38,109 nt of DNA from Azospirillum brasilense (GTDB lineage Bacteria > Pseudomonadota > Alphaproteobacteria > Rickettsiales > UBA3002), in contig QFOX01000011.1 in assembly GCA_003241645.1 (NCBI GenBank), positions 1 through 38,109 on the forward strand, in the 5' to 3' direction. Below, piece by piece: positions 1 to 6,612 of this stretch. Below the pieces are notes generated by a model, which was not told the DNA's origin, did no database searches, and saw nothing but the letters and a program-made list of their open reading frames with translations. Each line of letters begins with the position of its first letter. Position 1 is the stretch's first letter. The translations under genes and the position numbers were made by a program.

Positions 1-1572
1 GACCGCAAGCTGTATCGCGAGGCGGTCCAATCCATCCTTGCGGAATACGAAACACTTGAAATCCAAGAAGATTCTGCCGAAGCATTGCTGTTCGACGCGG
101 CGGGCAAACTCGCCGGTATCCGCGGTGCTTCGGGCGCCGCATACATGGCGGGCCGCATCGTGCTCACCACCGGCACCTTCCTCAACGGCCTCATCCATTG
201 CGGCGAGGAGAAGACCTCCGCGGGGCGTGTGGGCGAAGCGCCCTCCATTGGCCTTGCGGAATCCATCCGTGCGGTGGGGTTCACCATGGGCCGCCTGAAG
301 ACCGGCACCCCTGCCCGGCTGGACGGCAAAACCATCGACTGGTCGGTGTGCACCCCGCAACCGGGCGACAAGCCGCCCGTGCCGTTTTCGTACCTGACGG
401 ACACGGTGACCACCCCGCAGATCAGCTGCTACATCACCCACACCACCGCGGCCACCCACGCCATCATCCGCGATAACCTGCATCGCGCGCCCATGTATTC
501 GGGCCAGATCGAATCCACCGGGCCGCGCTATTGCCCCTCCATCGAAGACAAGGTGGTGCGCTTCTCGGACCGCGAGCGCCACCAGATCTTCCTTGAGCCC
601 GAAGGGCTGGATGACGATACCGTCTACCCCAACGGCATTTCCACCTCGCTTCCGGCCGAGGTGCAGCTGGCCATGATCAAGACCATTCCCGGCCTTGAGA
701 ACGCCCACGTGATTCGCCCCGGTTATGCCATCGAATACGATTACGTGGACCCGCGCGAGCTGAAGCCGACGCTGGAAACGAAGAAGCTTCCGGGGCTGTA
801 CCTTGCCGGGCAGATCAACGGGACCACCGGTTACGAAGAAGCCGGGGGCCAGGGATTGGTGGCGGGGTTGAATGCCGCCCTCGCCGCCATGGGCTGCGAC
901 CCGTTCGTGATCGACCGTTCGGAAGCCTATATCGGCGTGATGATCGATGATCTCATTACGCTCGGCGCGCCGGAGCCGTACCGCATGTTCACCTCGCGAT
1001 CGGAGTACCGTTTGAGCCTGCGACCCGATAATGCCGACCTGCGCCTGACAGGTCGCGGGCTGGATATTGGGTGCGTGGCTGTTCCACGTGAAACGATGTT
1101 CCGGCAAAAGCAACAGCTTCTGGCCGAGGCTTTAGAATTTGCTTCACGTGAAACATTGACCCCCAAGCAAGCAGCCGCAGCCGGCCTCACCGTGAATCAG
1201 GACGGCCAGATCCGTAGCCTGCTCGATCTGCTCTCCTACCCCCATATTGGATTTGATGATCTCGCCACCATTTGGCCGACCATGAATGCATGGCGAGCGG
1301 ATGTACGCGAGCAGGTCGAAATCGAAGCACTTTACAAAAGCTATCTGGAGCGGCAGCAAAACGACATTGCCAGCTTCAAGGAAGAAGAGCAGTTGGCCCT
1401 TCCCGACTGGCTGGACTATGACAGCGTGGGTTCGCTATCGAACGAAATCCGCGCCAAACTGAAACAGACCCGCCCCGCCACCATCGGTGCGGCCAGCCGC
1501 ATTCCGGGGGTGACCCCCGCGGCATTGGCAGCGGTGCTTTCGCACCTGAAGCGCCGCGAGCGGGCAGCATAA
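1..1572 (+). CDS. mnmG: tRNA uridine-5-carboxymethylaminomethyl modification enzyme MnmG (5' partial)
   Basis: MnmG (GidA) is the FAD-dependent subunit that, with MnmE, installs the (carboxymethyl)aminomethyl group on wobble uridine 34 of certain tRNAs. The frame is open from base 1, so the gene runs in from outside. About 523 residues are visible against about 630 for the family, so the N-terminal FAD Rossmann segment (around 100 residues) is missing. Visible signatures are TGTFLNG, RLKTGTP, GPRYCPSIEDK with the conserved cysteine, EPEG, YPNGISTSLP, the second FAD signature AGQINGTTGYEEA, and MFTSRSEYRL followed by DNADLRLT. The stop codon overlaps the rsmG start (TAATG), so the two are translationally coupled. 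Two parS-like palindromes lie inside the C-terminal half. The identification is secure. Confidence 0.97.
   Translation, partial: DRKLYREAVQSILAEYETLEIQEDSAEALLFDAAGKLAGIRGASGAAYMAGRIVLTTGTFLNGLIHCGEEKTSAGRVGEAPSIGLAESIRAVGFTMGRLKTGTPARLDGKTIDWSVCTPQPGDKPPVPFSYLTDTVTTPQISCYITHTTAATHAIIRDNLHRAPMYSGQIESTGPRYCPSIEDKVVRFSDRERHQIFLEPEGLDDDTVYPNGISTSLPAEVQLAMIKTIPGLENAHVIRPGYAIEYDYVDPRELKPTLETKKLPGLYLAGQINGTTGYEEAGGQGLVAGLNAALAAMGCDPFVIDRSEAYIGVMIDDLITLGAPEPYRMFTSRSEYRLSLRPDNADLRLTGRGLDIGCVAVPRETMFRQKQQLLAEALEFASRETLTPKQAAAAGLTVNQDGQIRSLLDLLSYPHIGFDDLATIWPTMNAWRADVREQVEIEALYKSYLERQQNDIASFKEEEQLALPDWLDYDSVGSLSNEIRAKLKQTRPATIGAASRIPGVTPAALAAVLSHLKRRERAA
1080..1095. promoter_or_regulatory. parS-like centromere site 1 (inside mnmG)
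   Basis: The sequence is TGTTCCACGTGAAACG, 14 of 16 bases matching the widespread chromosomal parS TGTTTCACGTGAAACA, with the CACGTG core intact. It lies about 1.1 kb upstream of parA and is read in mnmG as V-P-R-E-T. It is probably a ParB loading site. Confidence 0.85.
1140..1155. promoter_or_regulatory. parS-like centromere site 2 (inside mnmG)
   Basis: The sequence is TGCTTCACGTGAAACA, 15 of 16 bases matching consensus parS, and is the best site in the window. It is 60 bp from site 1, a whole number of codons, so it is read in the same codon phase (A-S-R-E-T). Confidence 0.87.
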
Positions 1573-2186
1573 TGCACGCTGCTTCGATTCCCTCATGGGT
1601 TGGCCCTGTTCCACATGAAACGATGGAACGGCTGCGCGCTTATGCTGCCCTGCTGCTTAAATGGAACGCCGCCATTAATCTCGTTGGCAAAACCACCGAG
1701 CGTGATCTGTGGCAACGCCATATCTGGGATTCGTACCAGCTGGTGCCGCTTGTTCCACATGGAACATTGTCGCTTGCCGATCTGGGCAGTGGTGGCGGCC
1801 TCCCCGGCATCGTGCTCGCCGGTGCCCTCCCCGAAACATGTGCTATCACCATGGTCGAACGCGACATGCGCAAAGCATCCTTCCTGCGCGAGGCCGTTCG
1901 CAGCCTTGGCCTGAAGCACGCCACCGTCATTCATGGCGACGTTACCGAGCTGCAGCAACGTTTTGCCGTCATCACCTCACGTGCGCTCGCAAGCCTTGAC
2001 CTATTATGTTCCTTCGCTCATCCGTTGCGTGAAGAAGGTGCAATTTGCCTCTTCCCAAAGGGCGAGCAATACGCTACAGAGATTGCACAGGCCCGCGCCA
2101 ACTGGTCGTTCGACCATCGGGTCATACCTAGCAAAACCAATGAAAAAGCAGGCATTGTTTCGATATCGCAACTTTGCCCGGCATAG
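1572..2186 (+). CDS. rsmG: 16S rRNA (guanine527-N7)-methyltransferase RsmG
   Basis: RsmG (GidB) uses S-adenosylmethionine to methylate G527 of 16S rRNA in the 30S decoding region. The 204-residue product has the family's usual size. The SAM-binding glycine-rich loop LADLGSGGGLPG is near residues 68-79, preceded by LLKWNAAINLVG and HIWDSYQLVP, both typical of the family, and followed by the acidic VERDMRKASFLRE. The ATG shares its A with the last base of the mnmG stop. parA begins 15 bases after the stop, so mnmG-rsmG-parA-parB looks like one transcript, as in many bacteria. Two parS-like sequences are embedded in the first third of the gene, at VPHET and VPHGT. Confidence 0.96.
   Translation: MHAASIPSWVGPVPHETMERLRAYAALLLKWNAAINLVGKTTERDLWQRHIWDSYQLVPLVPHGTLSLADLGSGGGLPGIVLAGALPETCAITMVERDMRKASFLREAVRSLGLKHATVIHGDVTELQQRFAVITSRALASLDLLCSFAHPLREEGAICLFPKGEQYATEIAQARANWSFDHRVIPSKTNEKAGIVSISQLCPA
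1607..1622. promoter_or_regulatory. parS-like site 3 (inside rsmG)
   Basis: The sequence is TGTTCCACATGAAACG, 13 of 16 bases matching consensus parS. The core is CACATG instead of CACGTG, so binding may be weaker. It is read in rsmG as V-P-H-E-T, the same codon phase as sites 1 and 2. Confidence 0.65.
1751..1766. promoter_or_regulatory. parS-like site 4 (inside rsmG)
   Basis: The sequence is TGTTCCACATGGAACA. The arms TGTTCCA and TGGAACA are perfectly symmetric and match the TGTTCCACGTGGAACA version of parS in 15 of 16 bases; again the core carries CACATG. It is read as V-P-H-G-T in rsmG. Confidence 0.68.
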
Positions 2187-2201
2187 CAAAAGGCAGCCTC
2201 T

Positions 2202-2996
2202 ATGACGCGGATCATCTCGGTCGTGAACCAAAAAGGTGGCGTGGGCAAAACCACCACCGCCGTGAACATGGCAACCGCCCTCGCCGCGATCGGGAAAAAA
2301 GTCCTCATCATCGACCTTGACCCTCAGGGCAACGCTTCCACCGGTCTGGGCATCGACCAGGCGCAACGCCAATACACGTCCTACGACGTGCTGGTGGGTG
2401 CCTGCACGCTGGAGCAGGCCTCGCTGAAAACGGCCATTCCGCGGCTTTTCGTGGCCCCGGCGACCATTGACCTCTCCGGCGCCGAGATCGAGCTGGTGAA
2501 CATGGAAAACCGCGAATACCAGCTGCGTAGCGCCCTGCGTGACATGCCCGCGTTGTGGGACTATGCCATCATCGATTGCCCGCCCTCGCTGGGCCTGCTC
2601 ACCATCAACGCGCTGACCGCGTCCGACGCGGTGCTGATTCCCCTGCAATGCGAATTCTACGCGCTGGAAGGCCTGTCGCACCTGCTGAAGACCATCCGCC
2701 TTATCCAGACCAAGCTGAACCCCAAGATCAGCATCCATGGCGTGGTGCTGACCATGTATGACCGCCGCAACAAGCTGACCGAGCAGATCGAGCAGGACGT
2801 GCGCGCCTTCCTCGGCAAAGACGTCTACGAAACGGTTATTCCCCGCAACGTGCGCATTTCCGAAGCGCCGAGCCATGGCAAACCGGCGCTGGTCTACGAC
2901 CTGAAATGCCCCGGCAGCCAAGCGTATCTGCGGCTTGCCAAAGAACTGATCCAACGCGAAAAAGCGTTCACCTCACCCACCCCCAAAGCGGCGTAA
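2202..2996 (+). CDS. parA: Chromosome partitioning ATPase ParA
   Basis: ParA is the Walker-type ATPase that binds nucleoid DNA non-specifically and drives segregation of ParB-parS complexes. The 264-residue protein has the deviant Walker A motif KGGVGKTTT at residues 11-19, the A' motif DLDPQGNAS at 39-46, and the Walker B strand YAIIDCPPSLG near 121-131. There is no N-terminal helix-turn-helix, so this is the short chromosomal (Soj-like) type. Only a weak AAGG-like ribosome site precedes the ATG. parB follows after 116 bases. The nearby parS-like sites and the probable oriC about 26 kb away support a chromosomal segregation role. Confidence 0.97.
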   Translation: MTRIISVVNQKGGVGKTTTAVNMATALAAIGKKVLIIDLDPQGNASTGLGIDQAQRQYTSYDVLVGACTLEQASLKTAIPRLFVAPATIDLSGAEIELVNMENREYQLRSALRDMPALWDYAIIDCPPSLGLLTINALTASDAVLIPLQCEFYALEGLSHLLKTIRLIQTKLNPKISIHGVVLTMYDRRNKLTEQIEQDVRAFLGKDVYETVIPRNVRISEAPSHGKPALVYDLKCPGSQAYLRLAKELIQREKAFTSPTPKAA

Positions 2997-3112
2997 CATG
3001 GGCTTTGTGGCAGTATCGCGGTCAGCAGGCCGCGCGAGCCATCAGCCCGCGAAGCGGCGCGAAGGGCTAGGCAGCATGCCGATGCCCGAAGCAACATAAA
3101 GGAGTTTCTGAT

Positions 3113-4036
3113 ATGGCAACCGCCGCTGCTAAAAAAGGCCTTGGTAAAGGCCTCGCTGCCCTGATGAGCGACGACGTGGTCGCCAGCGTATCCCCCGCGC
3201 CGGCGGGTGCCGCCAGCGGCATGACCACCCTGCCCCTCAGCGCCCTGCAGGCGGGCAAATACCAGCCGCGCCGCCAGTTCGACGACGAGGTGCTGCACGA
3301 GCTGGCCGATTCGATCGAAAAGAACGGTATCATGCAGCCCATCGTGGTGCGCGCCATTGGCCCCGACCGCTACGAGATCATCGCCGGGGAACGCCGTTTC
3401 CGCGCCTCGCAGCTGGCCAAGCTCCGTGAAGTGCCCGTCATCATCCGCGAGGTGGACGACGCGCAGGCGTTGGAGCTGGCGCTGATCGAGAACATCCAGC
3501 GTGCGGACCTGAACCCGCTGGAGGAAGCCGCCGGCTACCAGCGGCTGATGCAAGAATTCAAATACACGCAGGAAAAACTGGCCAGCGTGGTGGGCAAAAG
3601 CCGCAGCCATGTGGCCAACCTGCTGCGCCTGCTGGATCTGCCCGAGAGCATCAAAAAACTGGTGGATGCGGGCCAGCTCAGCATGGGCCATGCGCGTGCG
3701 CTGTTGACCGCGAAAAACGCCGAGCAGCTCGCCAAGCGCGTGGTGGCCGAGGGCCTGAACGTGCGCCAGACCGAGCAGTTGGCGAGCGGCGTGGAACCAA
3801 GCACAACGCAGGCAAAAGCGCCCGGTGCCAAGGGTAATGGCGGCGGCAGTTCCGCCGCGTCGGATGCGATGAAGACTGACGAAGTGCGCGAGATCGAGAC
3901 CATGCTGGCAGAGAATCTCGGCCTGCGCGTGAGCCTGAATACGCGCGGTGCGCAAGCGGGTGAGGTGGTGATCTCCTACGATTCGCTCAGCCAGCTGGAT
4001 GAGATCCTGCGTCGCCTCGGCGGCACGATGTATTAG
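3113..4036 (+). CDS. parB: Chromosome partitioning protein ParB
   Basis: ParB is the CTP-dependent DNA clamp that loads at parS and spreads along DNA. The 307 residues show, in order: the basic N-terminal peptide GLGKGLAALM (residues 9-18), which in this family contacts ParA; the ParB/Srx-like nucleotide-binding domain with GERRFR at 92-97 and ENIQRADLNPLE at 126-137; a helix-turn-helix (about 152-176); a low-complexity Gly/Ser/Ala linker (about 250-265); and a C-terminal dimerisation domain. A good ribosome site, AAAGGAG, lies 8 bases before the ATG at 3098-3104. The 116-bp gap from parA contains GC-rich repeat-like sequence and no gene. The last 16 bases of parB are repeated exactly 910 bp downstream. 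Confidence 0.97.
   Translation: MATAAAKKGLGKGLAALMSDDVVASVSPAPAGAASGMTTLPLSALQAGKYQPRRQFDDEVLHELADSIEKNGIMQPIVVRAIGPDRYEIIAGERRFRASQLAKLREVPVIIREVDDAQALELALIENIQRADLNPLEEAAGYQRLMQEFKYTQEKLASVVGKSRSHVANLLRLLDLPESIKKLVDAGQLSMGHARALLTAKNAEQLAKRVVAEGLNVRQTEQLASGVEPSTTQAKAPGAKGNGGGSSAASDAMKTDEVREIETMLAENLGLRVSLNTRGAQAGEVVISYDSLSQLDEILRRLGGTMY
4021..4036. repeat. 16-bp direct repeat, copy 1 (3' end of parB)
   Basis: CGGCACGATGTATTAG encodes the last residues and stop of parB and recurs exactly at 4931-4946. The two copies bracket the first pseudopilin gene and look like the junction of a tandem duplication. Confidence 0.9.
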
Positions 4037-4048
4037 GCGATAGTCGCG

Positions 4049-4855
4049 CTAGAAACTATTCGCCCAGAACACGCTGCATATTTTATCGGTGCGGTCTAAC
4101 GGGTAATTCGCCCCGGATCGGCAGAGGTTCCACGCGACGGGTGCGCCACCGCCATTGGCAGTGCTTTGCATTTTACCCTGACGGGCGATGCCATCGTCCA
4201 TCTTCACGTCGAGATTCCACGCTTCCGCTGGCGTCATGACCGGCTGCGTTTGGGGCTGCATGCCACCTTGCGGCGCGCCCAGGTAAATGATCTGGCCTTC
4301 CGGCGAACCCGTATCCAGATAAAGACCCGTGCCGCCCGTGGGGCTGGGGTTGTAGGTTACCGACCAGTACCCACGCGTAATCTTCGCACGCAAGGAAGGA
4401 CCTGCGTTGTTATTACCACCACCGGTTCCATCAAAGCTCGCCTGCGGCTTGAGGCCTGCCATGTAGAGATGCTGCCAGAATTGCGACATTTCATCGGCCC
4501 CCTGCACATTGGTGTGGCTAATGCGGCCATCGCCGTTGCCGTCACATGCACCGGTCGCATAATTTTCTGTACTGGCATAGGCAGCGCCTGCATTGTTCAC
4601 GCAGGTTGCCTGCTGCGCCCCACCGCCAACACGCTCTAGCCCCCAGAAACTGGTGGCATTACGCATGTCGCCGGGAAGGGCCATGTACTTGTCGCGGAAG
4701 CCCTGGGTCACGGAAATAAGATCGGCATATTCCGTGGCGACAGAACGCAATTCGGCGGAACGGATCAGCGATTGACCACCAATAATGCCCCCCGTGAGCA
4801 GGCCCAGAATGACCAGTACAATGGAAAGTTCCACAAGTGAGAAAGCAGATTGCAT
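4049..4855 (-). CDS. Pseudopilin-like protein A (type IV prepilin N-terminus)
   Basis: The predicted 268-residue protein starts MQSAFSLVELSIVLVILGLL: a short leader, Phe at +1, Glu at +5 and a hydrophobic helix, the class III signal processed by a type IV prepilin peptidase. The -1 residue is Ala, not the usual Gly. I chose the ATG at 4855; a 27-residue longer frame has no prepilin logic. After the helix come FRDKYMALPGDMRNATSFWG, a CDGNGDGRIS loop resembling a calcium-binding DxNxDG motif, a W-x-H-L-x-x-A-G-L segment, and AEAWNLDVKMDDG near the C-terminus. Three other genes here share this plan. It is probably a secreted or pilus-associated minor pilin of unknown role. It is convergent with parB. 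Confidence 0.82.
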   Translation of the reverse strand: MQSAFSLVELSIVLVILGLLTGGIIGGQSLIRSAELRSVATEYADLISVTQGFRDKYMALPGDMRNATSFWGLERVGGGAQQATCVNNAGAAYASTENYATGACDGNGDGRISHTNVQGADEMSQFWQHLYMAGLKPQASFDGTGGGNNNAGPSLRAKITRGYWSVTYNPSPTGGTGLYLDTGSPEGQIIYLGAPQGGMQPQTQPVMTPAEAWNLDVKMDDGIARQGKMQSTANGGGAPVAWNLCRSGANYPLDRTDKICSVFWANSF

Positions 4856-4865
4856 GGCATGATCA

Positions 4866-4886
4866 TAATTTATTTTGCGTTTGATT
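4866..4886 (-). promoter_or_regulatory. Conserved AT-rich block upstream of pseudopilin A
   Basis: This AT-rich block just upstream of the start codon matches a block upstream of pseudopilin B (5724-5744) at 17 of 21 positions. Read on the minus strand it contains a possible -10 element, TAAATT. It may be a shared promoter region retained after duplication; no convincing -35 is seen. Confidence 0.4.
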
Positions 4887-4930
4887 GCTATGGCTTCGTC
4901 GTCATACCGAACATCTGGCCACATATACAG

Positions 4931-4946
4931 CGGCACGATGTATTAG
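4931..4946. repeat. 16-bp direct repeat, copy 2 (relic of parB 3' end)
   Basis: An exact copy of the last 16 bases of parB (4021-4036), lying between pseudopilins A and B. It contains the pseudopilin B stop codon on the minus strand. The best reading is a leftover of the ancestral parB/pilin junction. Confidence 0.9.
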
Positions 4947-5710
4947 AACAGGTTACGGAACACCAGCTGGCACGTAGTGGCACTGCTGTTCAGCGCATAT
5001 TCCGCCGCAAAATCGGTGTTACCGGCCGCCGTGGTGCAGGTGTTGGTGTAACCCGCGATCAGCTTGCCCTGCACGGCCTTGCCATCATCGATCTTGGTGT
5101 CGATGTTCCACGCCTCTTCGGGCTTCATAATGGGGTTATTGGTAAATCGCAGGTTCAGTTTTGACCCAAAAGTGAACGTGTTGCCGTAGGTGGTCAGGAA
5201 ATAATAGGTGGGGCTGGAAACGAGGTAGCTATCCACGTCCACCATGGTCCAGCCTGCATTGGCCATGCGCGAGGCCGGAACGTTCGTGCCGATCAGCGCG
5301 TCAAAACGGTTCGCAGGCCCGGCAATGCCGTTGAAATTCCCTTCCACCAGCCCGGCATTGGTCAGCTGTTTCCAGTAATGCCATGACTCGCTCATGGAAA
5401 GACCGCTGCCTACTTTTCCGTTCCCATCCCCATCGCAGGTGGCAGCCGTCGTACTCGCGGTGGCTACGCAGGTCGCAGGCGTGGGATCGACTGCACCCCA
5501 GAATTTGCTGGCGTTGTTCATGTCGCCCGGAAGGGCGAAATACTTATCACGGAAGGTCTGGGTGGCAGTGACGTAGCGCTGGAATTCCGTCGTCACGGCG
5601 CGCAGTTCTGCCGCACGGATAAGGGCCTGACCCCCGAGAATCCCTCCTGTAAGCAGCCCAAGAATGACCAGGACGATCGACAGTTCGACCAGTGAGAACG
5701 CGTGTTTCAT
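4943..5710 (-). CDS. Pseudopilin-like protein B (type IV prepilin N-terminus)
   Basis: The 255-residue protein begins MKHAFSLVELSIVLVILGLL, a very short prepilin leader with Ala at -1 and Glu at +5, then GGILGGQALIRAAELRAV. The body has FRDKYFALPGDMNNASKFWG, a CDGDGNGKV loop like a calcium-binding motif, WKQLTNAGLVEGNF, and PEEAWNIDTKIDDG. Paired cysteines flank the loop and the C-terminus. It is the closest neighbour and probable duplicate partner of pseudopilin A: the genes share upstream sequence and are joined through the parB-end repeat. The family's precise function is unknown to me; export and assembly by a type IV pilus or type II secretion machine is an inference from the N-terminus. 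Confidence 0.84.
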   Translation of the reverse strand: MKHAFSLVELSIVLVILGLLTGGILGGQALIRAAELRAVTTEFQRYVTATQTFRDKYFALPGDMNNASKFWGAVDPTPATCVATASTTAATCDGDGNGKVGSGLSMSESWHYWKQLTNAGLVEGNFNGIAGPANRFDALIGTNVPASRMANAGWTMVDVDSYLVSSPTYYFLTTYGNTFTFGSKLNLRFTNNPIMKPEEAWNIDTKIDDGKAVQGKLIAGYTNTCTTAAGNTDFAAEYALNSSATTCQLVFRNLF

Positions 5711-5723
5711 GATGCCATCATTC

Positions 5724-5744
5724 TAATATATTTCACATTTGATT
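5724..5744 (-). promoter_or_regulatory. Conserved AT-rich block upstream of pseudopilin B
   Basis: Partner of the block at 4866-4886 (17 of 21 identical). On the minus strand it includes TATATT, a possible -10 box, placing transcription start only a few bases before the ATG at 5710. Confidence 0.4.
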
Positions 5745-5782
5745 ACTACATCTTCGCGGCTTTACATTTCCATGCAGCTCTC

Positions 5783-5811
5783 TTGTGCAGGGCACAAAGA
5801 ACGCGTATAAT
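5783..5811 (+). promoter_or_regulatory. Sigma70-type promoter for pseudopilin C
   Basis: TTGTGC at 5783-5788 and a perfect TATAAT at 5806-5811 are separated by exactly 17 bases. The expected transcription start is about 5817-5819, at the first ATG of the gene (5818), which suggests a leaderless message. Confidence 0.65.
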
Positions 5812-5817
5812 GTGCGC

Positions 5818-6612
5818 ATGATGCATGCACGCCGCAGTATCGCTGATACGCAGGGATTTTCCCTCGTCGAGCTTTCCATTGTACTGGTCATTCTGGGCCT
5901 GCTCACGGGGGGCATCCTCGGCGGGCAAAGCCTCATCCGCGCGGCGGAATTGCGCAGCGTCAGCACCAGCTATGCGTCCTATGCCACGGCCATGCAGACC
6001 TTCCGCGATAAGTATTTCGCCCTTCCGGGCGACATGAACAACGCCACCAAATTCTGGAACAGTGCGGGCGGCACGGGTGCCGATTCGACCTGCTACACCG
6101 CGCAAGTCGCCGGAAACCCGGCCACCTGCAACGGCAATGGCGACGGGCAGATCTTCACCTCCGCCTTCATATACAGCGAGCGCTTCGCGACATGGAAACA
6201 CCTCGCCAATGCCGGATTGGTGGAAGGTAGCTATTCTGGGGTAACCGCGGGTGCTGCCGGTACTTACACCGAAGTATTGGGCACCAACGTGCCACGCGCC
6301 AAACTGAGCAATGGATTTTTTGATATTACCTATGAGCCGACCAACGCGCTGCTCTATGCGCCGGGGACACGTGCAGAGGTCAACGTGATCGCGCTGTATG
6401 GCACCGCAAGTTCGCGGGGCATCCTGAAGCCGGAGGAGGCGTGGAACATCGATACCAAGATGGATGATGGCAGCCCGGTCTACGGCAAAGTTTTTGCGAA
6501 CAAGAAAACCTCAGCGACCAGCCCGAATTGCGCCAGCTCCGACGCCGATAACGCCACCTATGATTTCAGCCTGACAGCTACGAACTGCAGCCTAAAACTG
6601 GCGGCGAACTAG
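5818..6612 (+). CDS. Pseudopilin-like protein C (type IV prepilin N-terminus)
   Basis: The protein of about 264 residues starts MMHARRSIADTQGFSLVELS, with a canonical Gly-Phe prepilin cleavage site, Glu at +5 and the helix IVLVILGLLTGGILGG. The shared body follows: FRDKYFALPGDMNNATKFWN, a CNGNGDGQIF loop, WKHLANAGLVEGSYSG, and KPEEAWNIDTKMDDG. ATG at 5818 or 5821 is preferred; a GTG at 5785 would place the start inside the predicted -35 box. No ribosome-binding site is visible, consistent with a leaderless transcript. It is divergent from pseudopilin B, and its stop overlaps the holA stop by 4 bases in convergent orientation. Role: probable minor pilin or secreted pseudopilin. Confidence 0.84.
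   Translation: MMHARRSIADTQGFSLVELSIVLVILGLLTGGILGGQSLIRAAELRSVSTSYASYATAMQTFRDKYFALPGDMNNATKFWNSAGGTGADSTCYTAQVAGNPATCNGNGDGQIFTSAFIYSERFATWKHLANAGLVEGSYSGVTAGAAGTYTEVLGTNVPRAKLSNGFFDITYEPTNALLYAPGTRAEVNVIALYGTASSRGILKPEEAWNIDTKMDDGSPVYGKVFANKKTSATSPNCASSDADNATYDFSLTATNCSLKLAAN

Noticed and set aside
1966..1988. A fifth CACGTG-like sequence in rsmG (cctcacgtgcgc)
   Set aside because: Only the core matches; the flanking arms of parS are absent.
2997..3112. parA-parB gap as a further copy of the palindromic repeat
   Set aside because: It shares only short GC-rich words (gcgaagcggcgcgaaggg) and lacks the ordered modules, so I did not call it.
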